NCBI GenBank assembly: GCA_018698795.1
Contig: JABIPG010000279.1
Location: 1 to 37,255, forward strand
Direction of reading: 5' to 3'
From: Rhodospirillaceae bacterium
GTDB lineage: Bacteria; Pseudomonadota; Alphaproteobacteria; Rhodospirillales; Casp-alpha2
DNA: 37,255 nt
Part shown: positions 1 through 8,336 of the stretch, one piece after another
How the letters are laid out: the number at the start of each line of letters is the position of its first letter
Numbering within the stretch: the stretch's first letter is position 1
Made by a program: the position numbers and the translations under genes
The notes under the pieces: generated by a model
Databases searched by the model: none
What the model was told of the DNA's origin: nothing
What the model saw: only the letters and a program-made list of their open reading frames with translations

Positions 1-1079
1 GGTCCGATGCCCAAGGCATTCAGGCCATTCACGAGTTCTTGCAACGTGACGCCGGGTTTGAGGACGGTGAGGCGACGGTCTTCACCTTCGTCGGCCTCAA
101 TGTTGGTGCGGTCCACCGTGGTGGTGGTGCCGACTTCGGCAAAGGGGCCAGGTTGCGAGACTTGTTGAGCCTCGGTAATGCGAATGGTCAGCGAGCCCTG
201 GGCGATGGCGACGGTGCTGATCCGCACATTCTCGCCCATGACGATGATGCCCGATTGCTCGTCAATGATGACGCGCGCCAATTGATCGGGCTCGATGCGC
301 AGTTGTTCGATATCGGTTAGCAAGCCGACGACGTTGTCGCGGTAGCCTTCAGGAACCTTCACGCGAACCGTGGTCAGGTCACTGGGGCGCGCGGCGCTGG
401 TGCCTAGGAAGGCATTGATGGCTTGGGCGATGCGGCGCGCCGTGGTGAAGTCTGGGTTGCGCAACGCCAGTTTGACGGTTTCCATACCGGTCATGGAGAA
501 GCGGATTTCGCGCTCCACGATGGCCCCGTTGGCGATGCGACCGCTGGTCGGGACGCCCTTGGTGACGGTCTCGGCGTCTCCTTGAGCTGCGAATCCGCCG
601 ACGGCCAGTTGCCCTTGACCGACCGCGTAAACCTCGCCATCAGCACCTAAAAGTGGCGTAACCAAAAGGGTGCCGCCGAGCAGGCTGGATGAATCACCAA
701 GCGCGCTGACGGTGATGTCGATGCGCGAGCCTTGGCGGGCGAAGGGCGGCAGAACGGCGGTGACCATGACAGCCGCGACGTTTTTCGAATCCAGCCCGTC
801 ATCCGTCGGCTTGACACCCATGCGATTCAGCATGGCCTGTAAGCTTTGTTTGGTGAAGTGGCCGGTTTTCAACGTATCGCCGGTATTGTTTAGCCCCACG
901 ACCAGCCCGTAACCGACTAATTGGTTTTCACGGACGCCTTCGAACTCGACGATATCTTTGATCCGCGACGCGGCGCCGGCATCGACGACGGCGCCGAACA
1001 GCATGACAATGCTGAGCGCGGCTGCCTGCGCCATGTGTAAGAGTTTCGGTCCCGTTGCCTTCATTGTTTTATTGTCCAT
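1..1079 (-). CDS. flgI: Flagellar P-ring protein FlgI (3' end cut by window edge)
   Basis: FlgI forms the P-ring around the flagellar rod in the periplasm and peptidoglycan layer. The translation opens with a signal peptide (hydrophobic stretch ending near GAASRIKD), then the family hallmark ENQLVGYGLVVGLNNTGD, and continues collinear with FlgI to KPGVTLQELVNGLNALGIG, where the window ends. Only about 15 to 20 C-terminal residues appear to be missing. I chose ATG 1079, which has a weak AGG six bases upstream. ATG 1064 in the same frame gives a more usual signal-peptide N-terminus and is equally possible. A sigma-54-type element lies about 45 bases upstream. The family assignment is firm; only the start is uncertain. 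Confidence 0.95.
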   Translation of the reverse strand, partial: MDNKTMKATGPKLLHMAQAAALSIVMLFGAVVDAGAASRIKDIVEFEGVRENQLVGYGLVVGLNNTGDTLKTGHFTKQSLQAMLNRMGVKPTDDGLDSKNVAAVMVTAVLPPFARQGSRIDITVSALGDSSSLLGGTLLVTPLLGADGEVYAVGQGQLAVGGFAAQGDAETVTKGVPTSGRIANGAIVEREIRFSMTGMETVKLALRNPDFTTARRIAQAINAFLGTSAARPSDLTTVRVKVPEGYRDNVVGLLTDIEQLRIEPDQLARVIIDEQSGIIVMGENVRISTVAIAQGSLTIRITEAQQVSQPGPFAEVGTTTTVDRTNIEADEGEDRRLTVLKPGVTLQELVNGLNALGIG

Positions 1080-1123
1080 TGCTGGCCTGTGCGGCAGGTA
1101 CGTGGTGTTGGCGCTGTTTACCA

Positions 1124-1139
1124 AGCGAGAAACGTGCCA
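1124..1139 (-). promoter_or_regulatory. Sigma-54-type -24/-12 promoter of flgI
   Basis: The minus strand reads TGGCACG, four bases, then TCGCT. This matches the sigma-54 consensus (TGGCACG-N4-TTGCW) with one mismatch, and the invariant GG and GC are correctly spaced by ten bases. The expected transcript start lies near 1113, about 35 bases before ATG 1079. Similar elements precede flgE and flgF. Confidence 0.6.
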
Positions 1140-1199
1140 ATCTCCCGCCATAGGTAAGGTGTTGAAAATTAACCGAAAAACGTGTGCCGAAAGCGACTG

Positions 1200-1234
1200 A
1201 CCTGGTGAAACGGCAATTTGCGCCGTGATCAGGT
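1200..1234. other. Nested inverted repeat between flgE and flgI
   Basis: ACCTG and ACGGC on one side are mirrored by GCCGT and CAGGT on the other, giving an interrupted hairpin about 35 bases long with a seven-base central loop. It lies after the flgE stop and before the flgI promoter. No U-tract follows on either strand, so it is a poor intrinsic terminator. It could be an RNA-end stabiliser or chance. Confidence 0.3.
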
Positions 1235-1270
1235 GGTAATTTTTGCCGGGTCGTGAGGCAGGGCATTTGT

Positions 1271-3235
1271 TTAAGCTTTCAAGTCTCGGGCGACGGTGAC
1301 CATCTCGTCGACAGTTTTGAATACGGTGGCGTTACTGTTGTAGGCGTTTTGCACCATGATCATCCGTGTGAATTCTGTTGCGATATCAACGTTCGATATC
1401 TCAACTGCATAGGGCGTAAAGTCAGCGCGCCCACTTTCATCGGCGAACACTTGGGTTGCCGTCCCGGATTCAGGGGTCTCGCGGAAGATCATGCCGTTTA
1501 ACATTTCAAGACCGTCGGGGTTCTGAAACTGCGCTAGTGCTAGCTTGTAGATAGACCGTTGCGTGCCGTCTTGGAATGAACCGACGATGTGGCCAGACTT
1601 GTCGAAGTGGGTGCCAGTCATGCTCGCTTTGATCAGTCCATTGTGGTCGTAGTTGAATTCGGTGAAATCGGAGCCGTATTGCTTCATTTGCGACATATCG
1701 ATAGCCACTGACGCCGTGGCGCCGTCGGCGAAGGTCAAAGCGAACGTAAGGGCTGCCTGAGTCGAAGGCAGTTCGCCACCGCCGGAAAAAGTTAACGTCT
1801 GCGCGGCCGTAGTCTGAGATGTGGTGGCGGTACCGACGTTGGCTGCGTTGTCGTTGGTGGCCGAAAAATTGGCGGTAGTGGTGGCGACGGTGGCGGTGTT
1901 ATCGACGGTTGCCCCCGTTGTTGGCGTCGCCATTACCGTTGTTATAGCCGTTCCGGCGGAATCGCTGGTTAAGGTCAACTCGCCGGTGTTGGCGGTGGCT
2001 GCTGCGGTGACCACCGCGCTGACGGTTGGATCAGTATTTACTGCGGTTACCAGATTGTCGCGGATTTCATCAATGCTCAGTTCCGCGCCAGTGACGGTAT
2101 ATGTCACAGTGGTGCCATTTACGGAGACCGAGTATTTGTCTCCAATTTCGACCGTGCCGGCGATTGTTGCAGTATCAACCTGGGCGACGTTGGGGGCTGA
2201 GTTTGACGCCGAAGCCGAAGTCGTAAACGACGTGGCGGCCGTCAATGCCGTCAACGTGACCTCTCCGTTGGCATTGCCGGCCGAAGCGGTCAGCGTTGCC
2301 GCGATGGTGGCGTTGGCATTGACAGCGGCCACAACGGCATCTCGAACCCCGGAAAGACTACCTTCCGTGCCTAGAACGGTATAATTGACGGCTGTGCCTC
2401 CGACATTGATGGTATAGACATCACCGGCTTCCACTGTGCCTTGCAACATGACGGTGTCTGTCTGCAAGGTGGAAGCTCGGCTCGTTGTCGCCGATACCTG
2501 CCAGGTATTGTCGGCGCTTTTAGTGAAGTTCATTCGCGCGGATTGCCGCACGCCATTGGAATCGACAACCTCAATGGCATAGGTCTCAAGATCGTCGTTA
2601 TTGGTGCCTGAGTTTGCGGCTAATACGGTGGCCTCGTGGCTGGTGACGATGCCATTCGTCGATGGCAGATTGAGCGCTAACTCGGCGGTGGTCGTTGACG
2701 TGCTTTGGTCAATGAACGCCCATTCATCGATGCGCATCGGTTCCAAGCTGCCTGACGCGGAAAACAATCCGGTGGTCGGGTCGGCGGCGGTGCCGAGAAC
2801 GTAGTAGCCGTTTTTATCTACGAGGTAGCCGTTGGAAACCGTGATGGTGCTGCTATCATCAGCTGTAACGCTAGAGGTTTGGCCGTCGGCAATACCCATT
2901 TGGAAGCTGCCGTCTCTGGTGTAAAAGATATCGGTCGAGACGTTCAACGTCGGGCTCACATAGAAGAAACCATCGCCGTTGATCGCGAGATCCAAATCGC
3001 GCGAAGATGAGTTGATGAACCCTTGCTGAGATATCCGCTGATAATCCTTGGGTTTGACGCCGCCGAGATCAGATTCGTGCTGCAACGTTTTGCTGATCAA
3101 TGTCTCGAATTGCGTATCGGTTCGTTTGTAGCCGCCCGTATTTACGTTGGCGACATTGATACCGATAGTGTTGAGCGCATGCGCTTGGCTCTGCATACCC
3201 AACGTCGGTACTTGAAACAGGTGATATCCCGGCAT
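1271..3235 (-). CDS. flgE: Flagellar hook protein FlgE with a duplicated central domain
   Basis: FlgE polymerises into the hook outside the cell. The N-terminus (MPGYHLFQVPTLGMQSQAHA, then NTIGINVANVNTGGYKRTDT) and the C-terminus (EISNVDIATEFTRMIMVQNAYNSNA) carry the rod/hook family signatures. The protein is 654 residues, longer than the roughly 400 of enteric FlgE. The extra length is a Thr/Ala/Val-rich central region with two tandem copies of about 85 residues (258-342 and 352-436). ATG 3235 has AAGGA seven bases upstream. An in-frame TTG or GTG start nearer 3289 would lie before or at the predicted transcript start and is unlikely. A sigma-54-type promoter lies upstream. A related hook-associated family member cannot be fully excluded, but the place beside flgI favours FlgE. 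Confidence 0.88.
   Translation of the reverse strand: MPGYHLFQVPTLGMQSQAHALNTIGINVANVNTGGYKRTDTQFETLISKTLQHESDLGGVKPKDYQRISQQGFINSSSRDLDLAINGDGFFYVSPTLNVSTDIFYTRDGSFQMGIADGQTSSVTADDSSTITVSNGYLVDKNGYYVLGTAADPTTGLFSASGSLEPMRIDEWAFIDQSTSTTTAELALNLPSTNGIVTSHEATVLAANSGTNNDDLETYAIEVVDSNGVRQSARMNFTKSADNTWQVSATTSRASTLQTDTVMLQGTVEAGDVYTINVGGTAVNYTVLGTEGSLSGVRDAVVAAVNANATIAATLTASAGNANGEVTLTALTAATSFTTSASASNSAPNVAQVDTATIAGTVEIGDKYSVSVNGTTVTYTVTGAELSIDEIRDNLVTAVNTDPTVSAVVTAAATANTGELTLTSDSAGTAITTVMATPTTGATVDNTATVATTTANFSATNDNAANVGTATTSQTTAAQTLTFSGGGELPSTQAALTFALTFADGATASVAIDMSQMKQYGSDFTEFNYDHNGLIKASMTGTHFDKSGHIVGSFQDGTQRSIYKLALAQFQNPDGLEMLNGMIFRETPESGTATQVFADESGRADFTPYAVEISNVDIATEFTRMIMVQNAYNSNATVFKTVDEMVTVARDLKA
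1928..2464 (-). repeat. Two tandem repeats of about 85 codons within flgE
   Basis: Copy A (2464-2210) and copy B (2182-1928) share the order D-T-(x)4-G-T-V-E-x-G-D-x-Y, then V-x-G-T-x-V-x-Y-T-V, then I/V-R-D-x-(L/V)-V-x-A-V-N, then G-E-(L/V)-T-L-T. The protein copies align almost without gaps but are clearly diverged, so the duplication is old rather than recent. They lie in the surface-exposed variable part expected for a hook protein. Confidence 0.75.
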
Positions 3236-3293
3236 GATCCGTTCCTTGCTATTTCGATCCGGTGCAAAAGACGCACCGGCCCAAACCATTTAA

Positions 3294-3309
3294 AGCAAGA
3301 GGGATGCCA
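3294..3309 (-). promoter_or_regulatory. Sigma-54-type -24/-12 promoter of flgE
   Basis: The minus strand reads TGGCAT, five bases, then TTGCT, a near-perfect sigma-54 core. The transcript would start near 3283 and give a leader of about 48 bases before ATG 3235. This is the best match of the three such elements in the window. Confidence 0.75.
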
Positions 3310-3428
3310 GTTTTGAAAGCGAGTAATTATTTGTTTTTAAAGGGAAAAATTTAACAGTACCTAGGAAAGCTATCGCGAGGCACGTCGTTTGCGCCAAACA
3401 AGGTGCAATATTTGCCGGGTTGCCATCG

Positions 3429-4550
3429 TTATTCGGCTTTAAACAGGTGGGCTTCGTTGGCGTTGACGCTCACGGTGACCCGGCTACCCGGCGCCGGGAG
3501 GAACATGCCCGGGACACGCGCTTCAATCGCTAATTCGCTGCCGTCCGGCAAGGGCAATGCGAAAATTACCAAGCTGGATCCGCCCAGTGGGCGGGCCGAT
3601 TTAACCTCAAAGTGTGATGCTGTTTCCGGAAGCGCCATTCGAACTGGCGGTGCTGGCTTGCACGGGGCATCGCCGGGGTTTTCCCTGGGTGTTTTACCGG
3701 CTTCAGCCAGTCGTAGCCCTTCGGGTCGGACCAGCACTTCGATGCGCGTACCGGCTTCGAAATCCGATGCGGGGAAGGTTCCGAGCGGTGTAGCAACGTG
3801 GCCATCGGCGACAACACCGCTCAGGCGATTAATTGGCCCGAAGAAACCCGCAACAAACGGGTCCGCAGGGTCGAAATAGGTTTCGACAGGCGTGCCATCT
3901 TGGACGACGCGCCCGTGATTCATGACCAAAATGCGGTCAGCCATAAACATCGCTTCTTCCGGATCGTGGGTAACCATCAACGTGGCAACGCCGATATCCT
4001 TCAAAACTTCCAAAGTTTGCTGGCGGACCTGTGCGCGGCGCGTGATGTCGAGCCCGGAAAAGGGTTCGTCCAGGAATAGCACCCGAGGTTTGGGGGCCAG
4101 CGCACGAAGCAGGGCGACGCGCTGTTGCTGACCACCCGATAGCATATGGGGAAACGAGACGGCGTGTTTTTCAAGATCCATGAGGCGTAATGCTTGATCG
4201 ATCCAGGTTCGCCGTTCGTCGGAGTTGGCGCCGACGCCGAACAAGATGTTCTCTCGTACACTCAAATGTGGGAACAAAGCATAATCTTGGAACATGAGGC
4301 CAATACCGCGTTTCTCGGGCGGTAGGTCGTGGCCCGTGGCCGCGTCGGCAACAATGGCTTCGCCAATGTGGACCTGGCCGCGTTGCAGACGTTCGAGACC
4401 TGCGGCAACGCGCAACAAGGTTGTTTTGCCGCAACCCGATGGCCCTAGCAGGCAAACAACTTCGCCAGGCGCGACGAAAACAGAAACACCGCGTACTACC
4501 GGCACATCATCGAAATCATGCGACAGATTGCTGATGTGCAGGCCGCTCAC
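3429..4550 (-). CDS. fbpC: Ferric-iron ABC transporter ATP-binding protein (FbpC/AfuC type)
   Basis: This is the cytoplasmic ATPase driving iron import with the permease encoded just upstream. It shows Walker A (GPSGCGKTT), the Q-loop (MFQDYALFPH), the signature LSGGQQQR, Walker B (VLFLDEPF) and the switch histidine (VTHD). After residue about 230 comes a beta-rich regulatory domain of the kind found in FbpC and CysA-like ATPases. Total length is 373 residues. The GTG start overlaps the permease stop as GTGA, so translation is probably coupled. Substrate is inferred from the partner binding protein and the Fur-like promoter. The ATPase sequence alone would not separate iron from other substrates. 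Confidence 0.9.
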   Translation of the reverse strand: MSGLHISNLSHDFDDVPVVRGVSVFVAPGEVVCLLGPSGCGKTTLLRVAAGLERLQRGQVHIGEAIVADAATGHDLPPEKRGIGLMFQDYALFPHLSVRENILFGVGANSDERRTWIDQALRLMDLEKHAVSFPHMLSGGQQQRVALLRALAPKPRVLFLDEPFSGLDITRRAQVRQQTLEVLKDIGVATLMVTHDPEEAMFMADRILVMNHGRVVQDGTPVETYFDPADPFVAGFFGPINRLSGVVADGHVATPLGTFPASDFEAGTRIEVLVRPEGLRLAEAGKTPRENPGDAPCKPAPPVRMALPETASHFEVKSARPLGGSSLVIFALPLPDGSELAIEARVPGMFLPAPGSRVTVSVNANEAHLFKAE

Positions 4551-6301
4551 GGCATGGCCTCGTTGTCGGCGGCGTCATTGATGACGCTACCGATGGTGCC
4601 ACCGGTGGCAACTTGGCCGGGGCGCGAGCGCGCCACTGTTACACTGAGAAGAATCACCGGTATTATACCAGCCGCGACAATGCTTAGCGCGCCGAGCGCT
4701 GACTCTTCGAGCAGTTCGTCAGATGCATACTGGTATACGAATGTTGCCAGAGTGTCGTAATTGAACGGCCTGAGGATGAGCGTCAGCGGCAATTCCTTCA
4801 TGCAATCCACAAAAACCAAGAGAGCAGCCGTCAACAAGCTGCCGCGCATGAGCGGAAAATGCACCCGCCGGAGGGTGGCGCCGGGTGCATGTCCAAGCGT
4901 ACGCGCGGCACCGTCCATGTTCGGTGTAATCTTGCCGAGACTCGATTCCATCGTGCCGTACGAAAGCGCTAGAAATCGCGCCAGATATCCATAGACCAAC
5001 CCTGTGATGGTACCCGAAAGTAAAAGCCCGGTCGGGATGTCGAATAGCGTCCGGCTCATCGCGTCGAGGGCGTTGTCGAATAGGCCCAATGGGATGACGA
5101 TGCCGATAGCCAGCACCGCACCAGGTACGGCATATCCAACGCTGGCGATGCGGGTGACGGCGCGGATTACCCTTCCGCCACTGAGCCGCACGCCGTAGGC
5201 CATGAACACACCAAAGGCAACGGCGGTCACGGCGCTGATTGATGCCAAAGTAAGGCTATTTGATGCATGTGTCAGGAAATCCGCAGACAGCGTTTCTTCG
5301 TAGAATTTGGCAGCGTAACCGCTCAGAACTGCAGCCGGCAACCCGAAGCCCAGCGCCAGCGGGAGGCCGCATGCTACAATGGCCAACCCGGCACGCATGC
5401 CGCGCAATCGGTAGTTGGGAAGTGCGCGGTACTTGGATGTTGTGTGATGGAATCGCTGGCCGCCGCGGCCCCAACGTTCTGCGCCGATCAGTGCGAGCAC
5501 GAACAATAGCAAAACTGTTGCCAATTGCGCGGCCCCGGCGCGACTGTTCATGTTGAGCCACACATCGTAGATGCCGGCGGTGAATGAATTGACGGCAAAG
5601 AAATCGACCGTGCCGAAATCATTCACGGTTTCCATCAAGGCCAAAGTGACGCCGATGACGATCGCCGGTCGGGCCAGCGGCAGTGCCACTGAATAAAAAG
5701 AATGCCAAGGCCCTTTACCAAGCGTACGGCTGACTTCAATGACGCAAACCGATTGCTCCAGAAAAGCAGCACGCGCCAGCAAATAAACATAGGGATAAAG
5801 CACGAGGGTCATGACTACGATAGCGCTGCCGAGCGAGCGGATTTCTGGAAACCAATAGTCCTGACGTGATTGCCATCCAAACATGGTCCGCATGCCGGTC
5901 TGTAACGCACCCGCATATTCCAACTGATCGGTAATGACGAACGCCAACACGTAGGCAGGTACCGCCAGCGGCAGCAGCAACGCCCAATTAAAGAAACCAC
6001 GACCAGGGAACTGACACATGGTTACCAGCCATGCCGTGCCGCTTCCGATCACGGTTACGCCGACGCCGACGCCAATCATCAGCGTCAGCGTGACGCGGAC
6101 GTATTTCCACAAAACAGTGTCGTAAAGGTGTGTCCAGATATCATCGGTCGGCGCGAGCGCCATGGCAACAACGGCGATCAACGGCACCATCATAATGAAG
6201 GCCAACACGATGGTGCCGACAGTCCACGGATCCACGCGCCAAAGACGCCATTGATGGCGCCAAGGAATGGAGGGGGGCGGATTGGCTATATCGGATGGCA
6301 A
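4547..6301 (-). CDS. fbpB: Ferric-iron ABC transporter permease (FbpB type, fused double domain)
   Basis: This inner-membrane channel of the iron transporter has 584 residues and about twelve hydrophobic segments, a tandem fusion of two permease domains as is usual for FbpB/AfuB. Each half carries an EAA-type loop that contacts the ATPase: EVSRTLGKGPWHSFYSVALP in the first and DGAARTLGHAPGATLRRVHFP in the second. The chosen start is TTG 6301, with GGAG eight bases upstream; I see no suitable ATG. The gene lies 83 bases after fbpA and overlaps fbpC by four bases, so the three form one operon. Confidence 0.9.
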   Translation of the reverse strand: MPSDIANPPPSIPWRHQWRLWRVDPWTVGTIVLAFIMMVPLIAVVAMALAPTDDIWTHLYDTVLWKYVRVTLTLMIGVGVGVTVIGSGTAWLVTMCQFPGRGFFNWALLLPLAVPAYVLAFVITDQLEYAGALQTGMRTMFGWQSRQDYWFPEIRSLGSAIVVMTLVLYPYVYLLARAAFLEQSVCVIEVSRTLGKGPWHSFYSVALPLARPAIVIGVTLALMETVNDFGTVDFFAVNSFTAGIYDVWLNMNSRAGAAQLATVLLLFVLALIGAERWGRGGQRFHHTTSKYRALPNYRLRGMRAGLAIVACGLPLALGFGLPAAVLSGYAAKFYEETLSADFLTHASNSLTLASISAVTAVAFGVFMAYGVRLSGGRVIRAVTRIASVGYAVPGAVLAIGIVIPLGLFDNALDAMSRTLFDIPTGLLLSGTITGLVYGYLARFLALSYGTMESSLGKITPNMDGAARTLGHAPGATLRRVHFPLMRGSLLTAALLVFVDCMKELPLTLILRPFNYDTLATFVYQYASDELLEESALGALSIVAAGIIPVILLSVTVARSRPGQVATGGTIGSVINDAADNEAMP

Positions 6302-6384
6302 AATCGCTTCTCCAAACGCAAACGACCGTCACCCCGTGGTCACGGCCGTTCTTAGGTTTCGTCTAACGGAGCCTGCAGGTCGCG

Positions 6385-7446
6385 TCAACTATTGGGCCCA
6401 TCGTTGAAGCCCACCTTGTCGACTAGCTTTGAAGCCGCCGGTCGGTGTTTTGCGATCTTTTCAATGCTAATGGTATCGGTTTTGAAATCGCCCCATGACT
6501 GCACAAGTTTCGAACGCGCGACGCCGGATTTTACCGGATATTCATGGTTGTCCCTGGCATACATTTCCTGTGCTTGCTCGCCACTCAGGAACTCCAGCAA
6601 TTCGATTGCCGCATCACGGTGTTTGGCCCCTTTCAGGACCCCCGCGCCGGACACGTTGACGTGTTGACCGCGACCATTTTGGTCCAGATAAGTGAGCCGA
6701 ACGGCGGCGGCCCATTTCTTTTGTTCGGGCTTTTTCTCATTCGTGATCATATTGCCCATGTAATAATTATTGGAAATGGCGACATCGCACAGACCTTCGA
6801 ACACCGCCTTAGCCTGGGCGCGATCATTGCCTTGCGGTTTGCGCGCCAAGTTGGCTTTTACGCCGCGCAGCCATTTTTCTGCCGCCGCTTCGCCATCGTG
6901 GGCGATAACAGAGGCGATTAGCGCCACGTTGTAGCTGTGTTTGCCAGACCGCATGCAAATGCGACCTCTGAATTTCGGCGACGCCAGGTCCGCAATCGAT
7001 GTCAGTTCTCCGGGCCTGACCCGTTCTTTACTGACCAGCGCAACCCGCGCCCGGGTCGTCAATCCAAACCATAACCCCTCGGGGTGACGAAGATGGGTCG
7101 GCACATTGGCATTCAGCGTTTTTGACTGAACCGCCGCCAGCACGCCGCCGGCGCGCAATGCATCCAGCCGACCGATGTCGGTGGTTAGAATGGCATCAGC
7201 CGGGTTGTTGGCCCCAGCAGCGCGAATTTTTTCAAGCATGCCTTTTTTGGCGTAAACCGTGTTGACCTTGATGCCGGTTTTGGCCGTGAAGGCTTCGATC
7301 ATTGGCTTGATCAAAAAGGGTTGGCGGTATGAGTATAGATTGACTTCTTCGGTCGCCGCCGCTGCCGGGGTATAGGTAATTCCCAGGACGGATAGCAGTC
7401 CGCAGGCCAGTGTAAGAAGGGATTTCGCAGAAATGAGGATATTCAT
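6385..7446 (-). CDS. fbpA: Periplasmic ferric-iron-binding protein (FbpA/FutA type)
   Basis: This periplasmic binding protein captures Fe(III) and hands it to the permease. A signal peptide of about 27 residues ends at AAAATEEVNLYSYR, where the mature FutA-like fold begins. Internal landmarks are AKKGMLEKIRAAGANNPADA, TDIGRLDALRAGG, the tyrosine pair in SNNYYMGNM expected to bind iron, and the C-terminal EYPVKSGV. I chose the second ATG of an ATG-ATG pair (7446), which has AAGGA six bases upstream, giving 353 residues. Transcription comes from a promoter with two Fur-box-like palindromes. It is the first gene of the iron operon. Confidence 0.92.
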   Translation of the reverse strand: MNILISAKSLLTLACGLLSVLGITYTPAAAATEEVNLYSYRQPFLIKPMIEAFTAKTGIKVNTVYAKKGMLEKIRAAGANNPADAILTTDIGRLDALRAGGVLAAVQSKTLNANVPTHLRHPEGLWFGLTTRARVALVSKERVRPGELTSIADLASPKFRGRICMRSGKHSYNVALIASVIAHDGEAAAEKWLRGVKANLARKPQGNDRAQAKAVFEGLCDVAISNNYYMGNMITNEKKPEQKKWAAAVRLTYLDQNGRGQHVNVSGAGVLKGAKHRDAAIELLEFLSGEQAQEMYARDNHEYPVKSGVARSKLVQSWGDFKTDTISIEKIAKHRPAASKLVDKVGFNDGPNS

Positions 7447-7481
7447 CATAAGTCCTTGTGGCGAGCTGTAACGGCAGCAAT

Positions 7482-7496
7482 TGATAATCATTCGCA
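7482..7496 (-). promoter_or_regulatory. Fur-box-like operator, downstream copy
   Basis: The minus strand reads TGCGAATGATTATCA, an imperfect 7-1-7 inverted repeat close to alphaproteobacterial and enteric Fur boxes. It lies just downstream of the predicted transcript start of fbpA, where a bound repressor would block elongation or open-complex formation. Confidence 0.6.
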
Positions 7497-7512
7497 TCTA
7501 ATGGATCGTGGA

Positions 7513-7541
7513 TTTATAGCTTAAGGATGACGTAATTGCAA
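7513..7541 (-). promoter_or_regulatory. Sigma-70-type promoter of the iron operon
   Basis: TTGCAA (-35) and TATAAA (-10) are separated by exactly 17 bases on the minus strand. The -35 hexamer overlaps the upstream Fur-like palindrome and the second palindrome follows the start point. The arrangement is typical of an iron-repressed promoter. Confidence 0.65.
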
Positions 7542-7551
7542 ATCATTTGCA
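7537..7551. promoter_or_regulatory. Fur-box-like operator, perfect palindrome
   Basis: TGCAAATCATTTGCA is a perfect 7-1-7 inverted repeat overlapping the -35 element of the fbpA promoter. The shape and half-site agree with Fur-family operators in alphaproteobacteria. Direct binding is inferred, and another iron regulator of the same family could act here. Confidence 0.68.
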
Positions 7552-7613
7552 GTATAAAATTATGGGTATTTAGGTTCACAGATTGGCTTGTCGATCTGTA
7601 GTTCGGATTGGGC

Positions 7614-7641
7614 TTACGTTCAGGCGCTCATGGGTTATACT
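7614..7641 (+). promoter_or_regulatory. Possible sigma-70-type promoter of fliX
   Basis: TTACGT and TATACT are separated by 16 bases, about 75 bases before the fliX start. The -10 is good and the -35 is mediocre. I found no sigma-54 core in this interval. Confidence 0.35.
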
Positions 7642-7717
7642 GGGGTTACACTGGCGCACGCAGTTTCTGGGGCTCGGCGAATGTGCCGGGGCGGCAGCGA
7701 ACGAGAAGGGTATCTAT

Positions 7718-8149
7718 ATGAAAGTCTCATCGACAGGTGGGCCGAAAAGATCTGACGGCGTTAAGAAATCCGGAAAATCGGCGTCAGGCGATAGCTCGTT
7801 TGCGGATTCTCTCAAAGAAGCTGGCGGATCGGGAGAGGTGACACCTGCAGGGGTGTCGGGAGTCGCCGGTGTCGATGGAATTTTAGCTGCGCAAGGTGTC
7901 AGTGATCCGACCGATGATCGGCGCCAGCGGCAAAAATTGATGACCTATGGTGACGATTTGCTTGATCGGTTGGATGACCTTCGTATGGGGATTTTGCTGG
8001 GCCGGTTTTCGAAGGATAAATTGACAGAACTGGCGCAACGCCTGAGACAGAAACGCGAGATGTGTGAAGATCCCCAATTGAATGATTTATTGGCGGAGAT
8101 TGAGCTTCGAGCCGAGGTGGAGATTGCGAAGTATACCCGTAAATCATAG
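7718..8149 (+). CDS. fliX: Flagellar assembly regulator FliX
   Basis: FliX is an alphaproteobacterial regulator which in Caulobacter couples early basal-body assembly to sigma-54-dependent transcription through FlbD. The protein has 143 residues: a basic, Ser/Gly-rich N-terminus (MKVSSTGGPKRSDGVKKSGK), then a helical C-terminal half with DDLLDRLDDLRMGILLGRF and LLAEIELRAEVEIAKYTRK, the conserved FliX core. ATG 7718 has AGAAGGG about eight bases upstream; starts further upstream lack a ribosome site and would add an unrelated extension. It is divergent from the iron operon and upstream of dksA. Its partner FlbD is not in the window. Confidence 0.85.
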   Translation: MKVSSTGGPKRSDGVKKSGKSASGDSSFADSLKEAGGSGEVTPAGVSGVAGVDGILAAQGVSDPTDDRRQRQKLMTYGDDLLDRLDDLRMGILLGRFSKDKLTELAQRLRQKREMCEDPQLNDLLAEIELRAEVEIAKYTRKS

Positions 8150-8272
8150 CGCCGCGACGATGAGCGTCTCCCATCCGAGAATTACGGCGAGCTGGTGAGC
8201 TACATTTTCCTTCCATAAATTCAATAAATTACCCTGATTTGCCGTTGCGGGGCATGATTCCGTAAATTGCGC

Positions 8273-8301
8273 TTGCGGCCCCGGAGGCACGCACATATAT
8301 T
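8273..8301 (+). promoter_or_regulatory. Sigma-70-type promoter of dksA
   Basis: TTGCGG and TATATT are separated by 17 bases. The transcript would start near 8308, about 30 bases before the dksA start codon, so dksA probably does not depend only on read-through from fliX. Confidence 0.5.
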
Positions 8302-8336
8302 CCCGGCGCTAAAACCTGTAGGGAGACAAAGGTCCC

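Noticed and set aside
1821..2384. 187-codon open frame opposite the flgE repeat region
   Set aside because: The Val/Ala/Thr-rich translation is the antisense of the low-complexity repeat and has no ribosome site.
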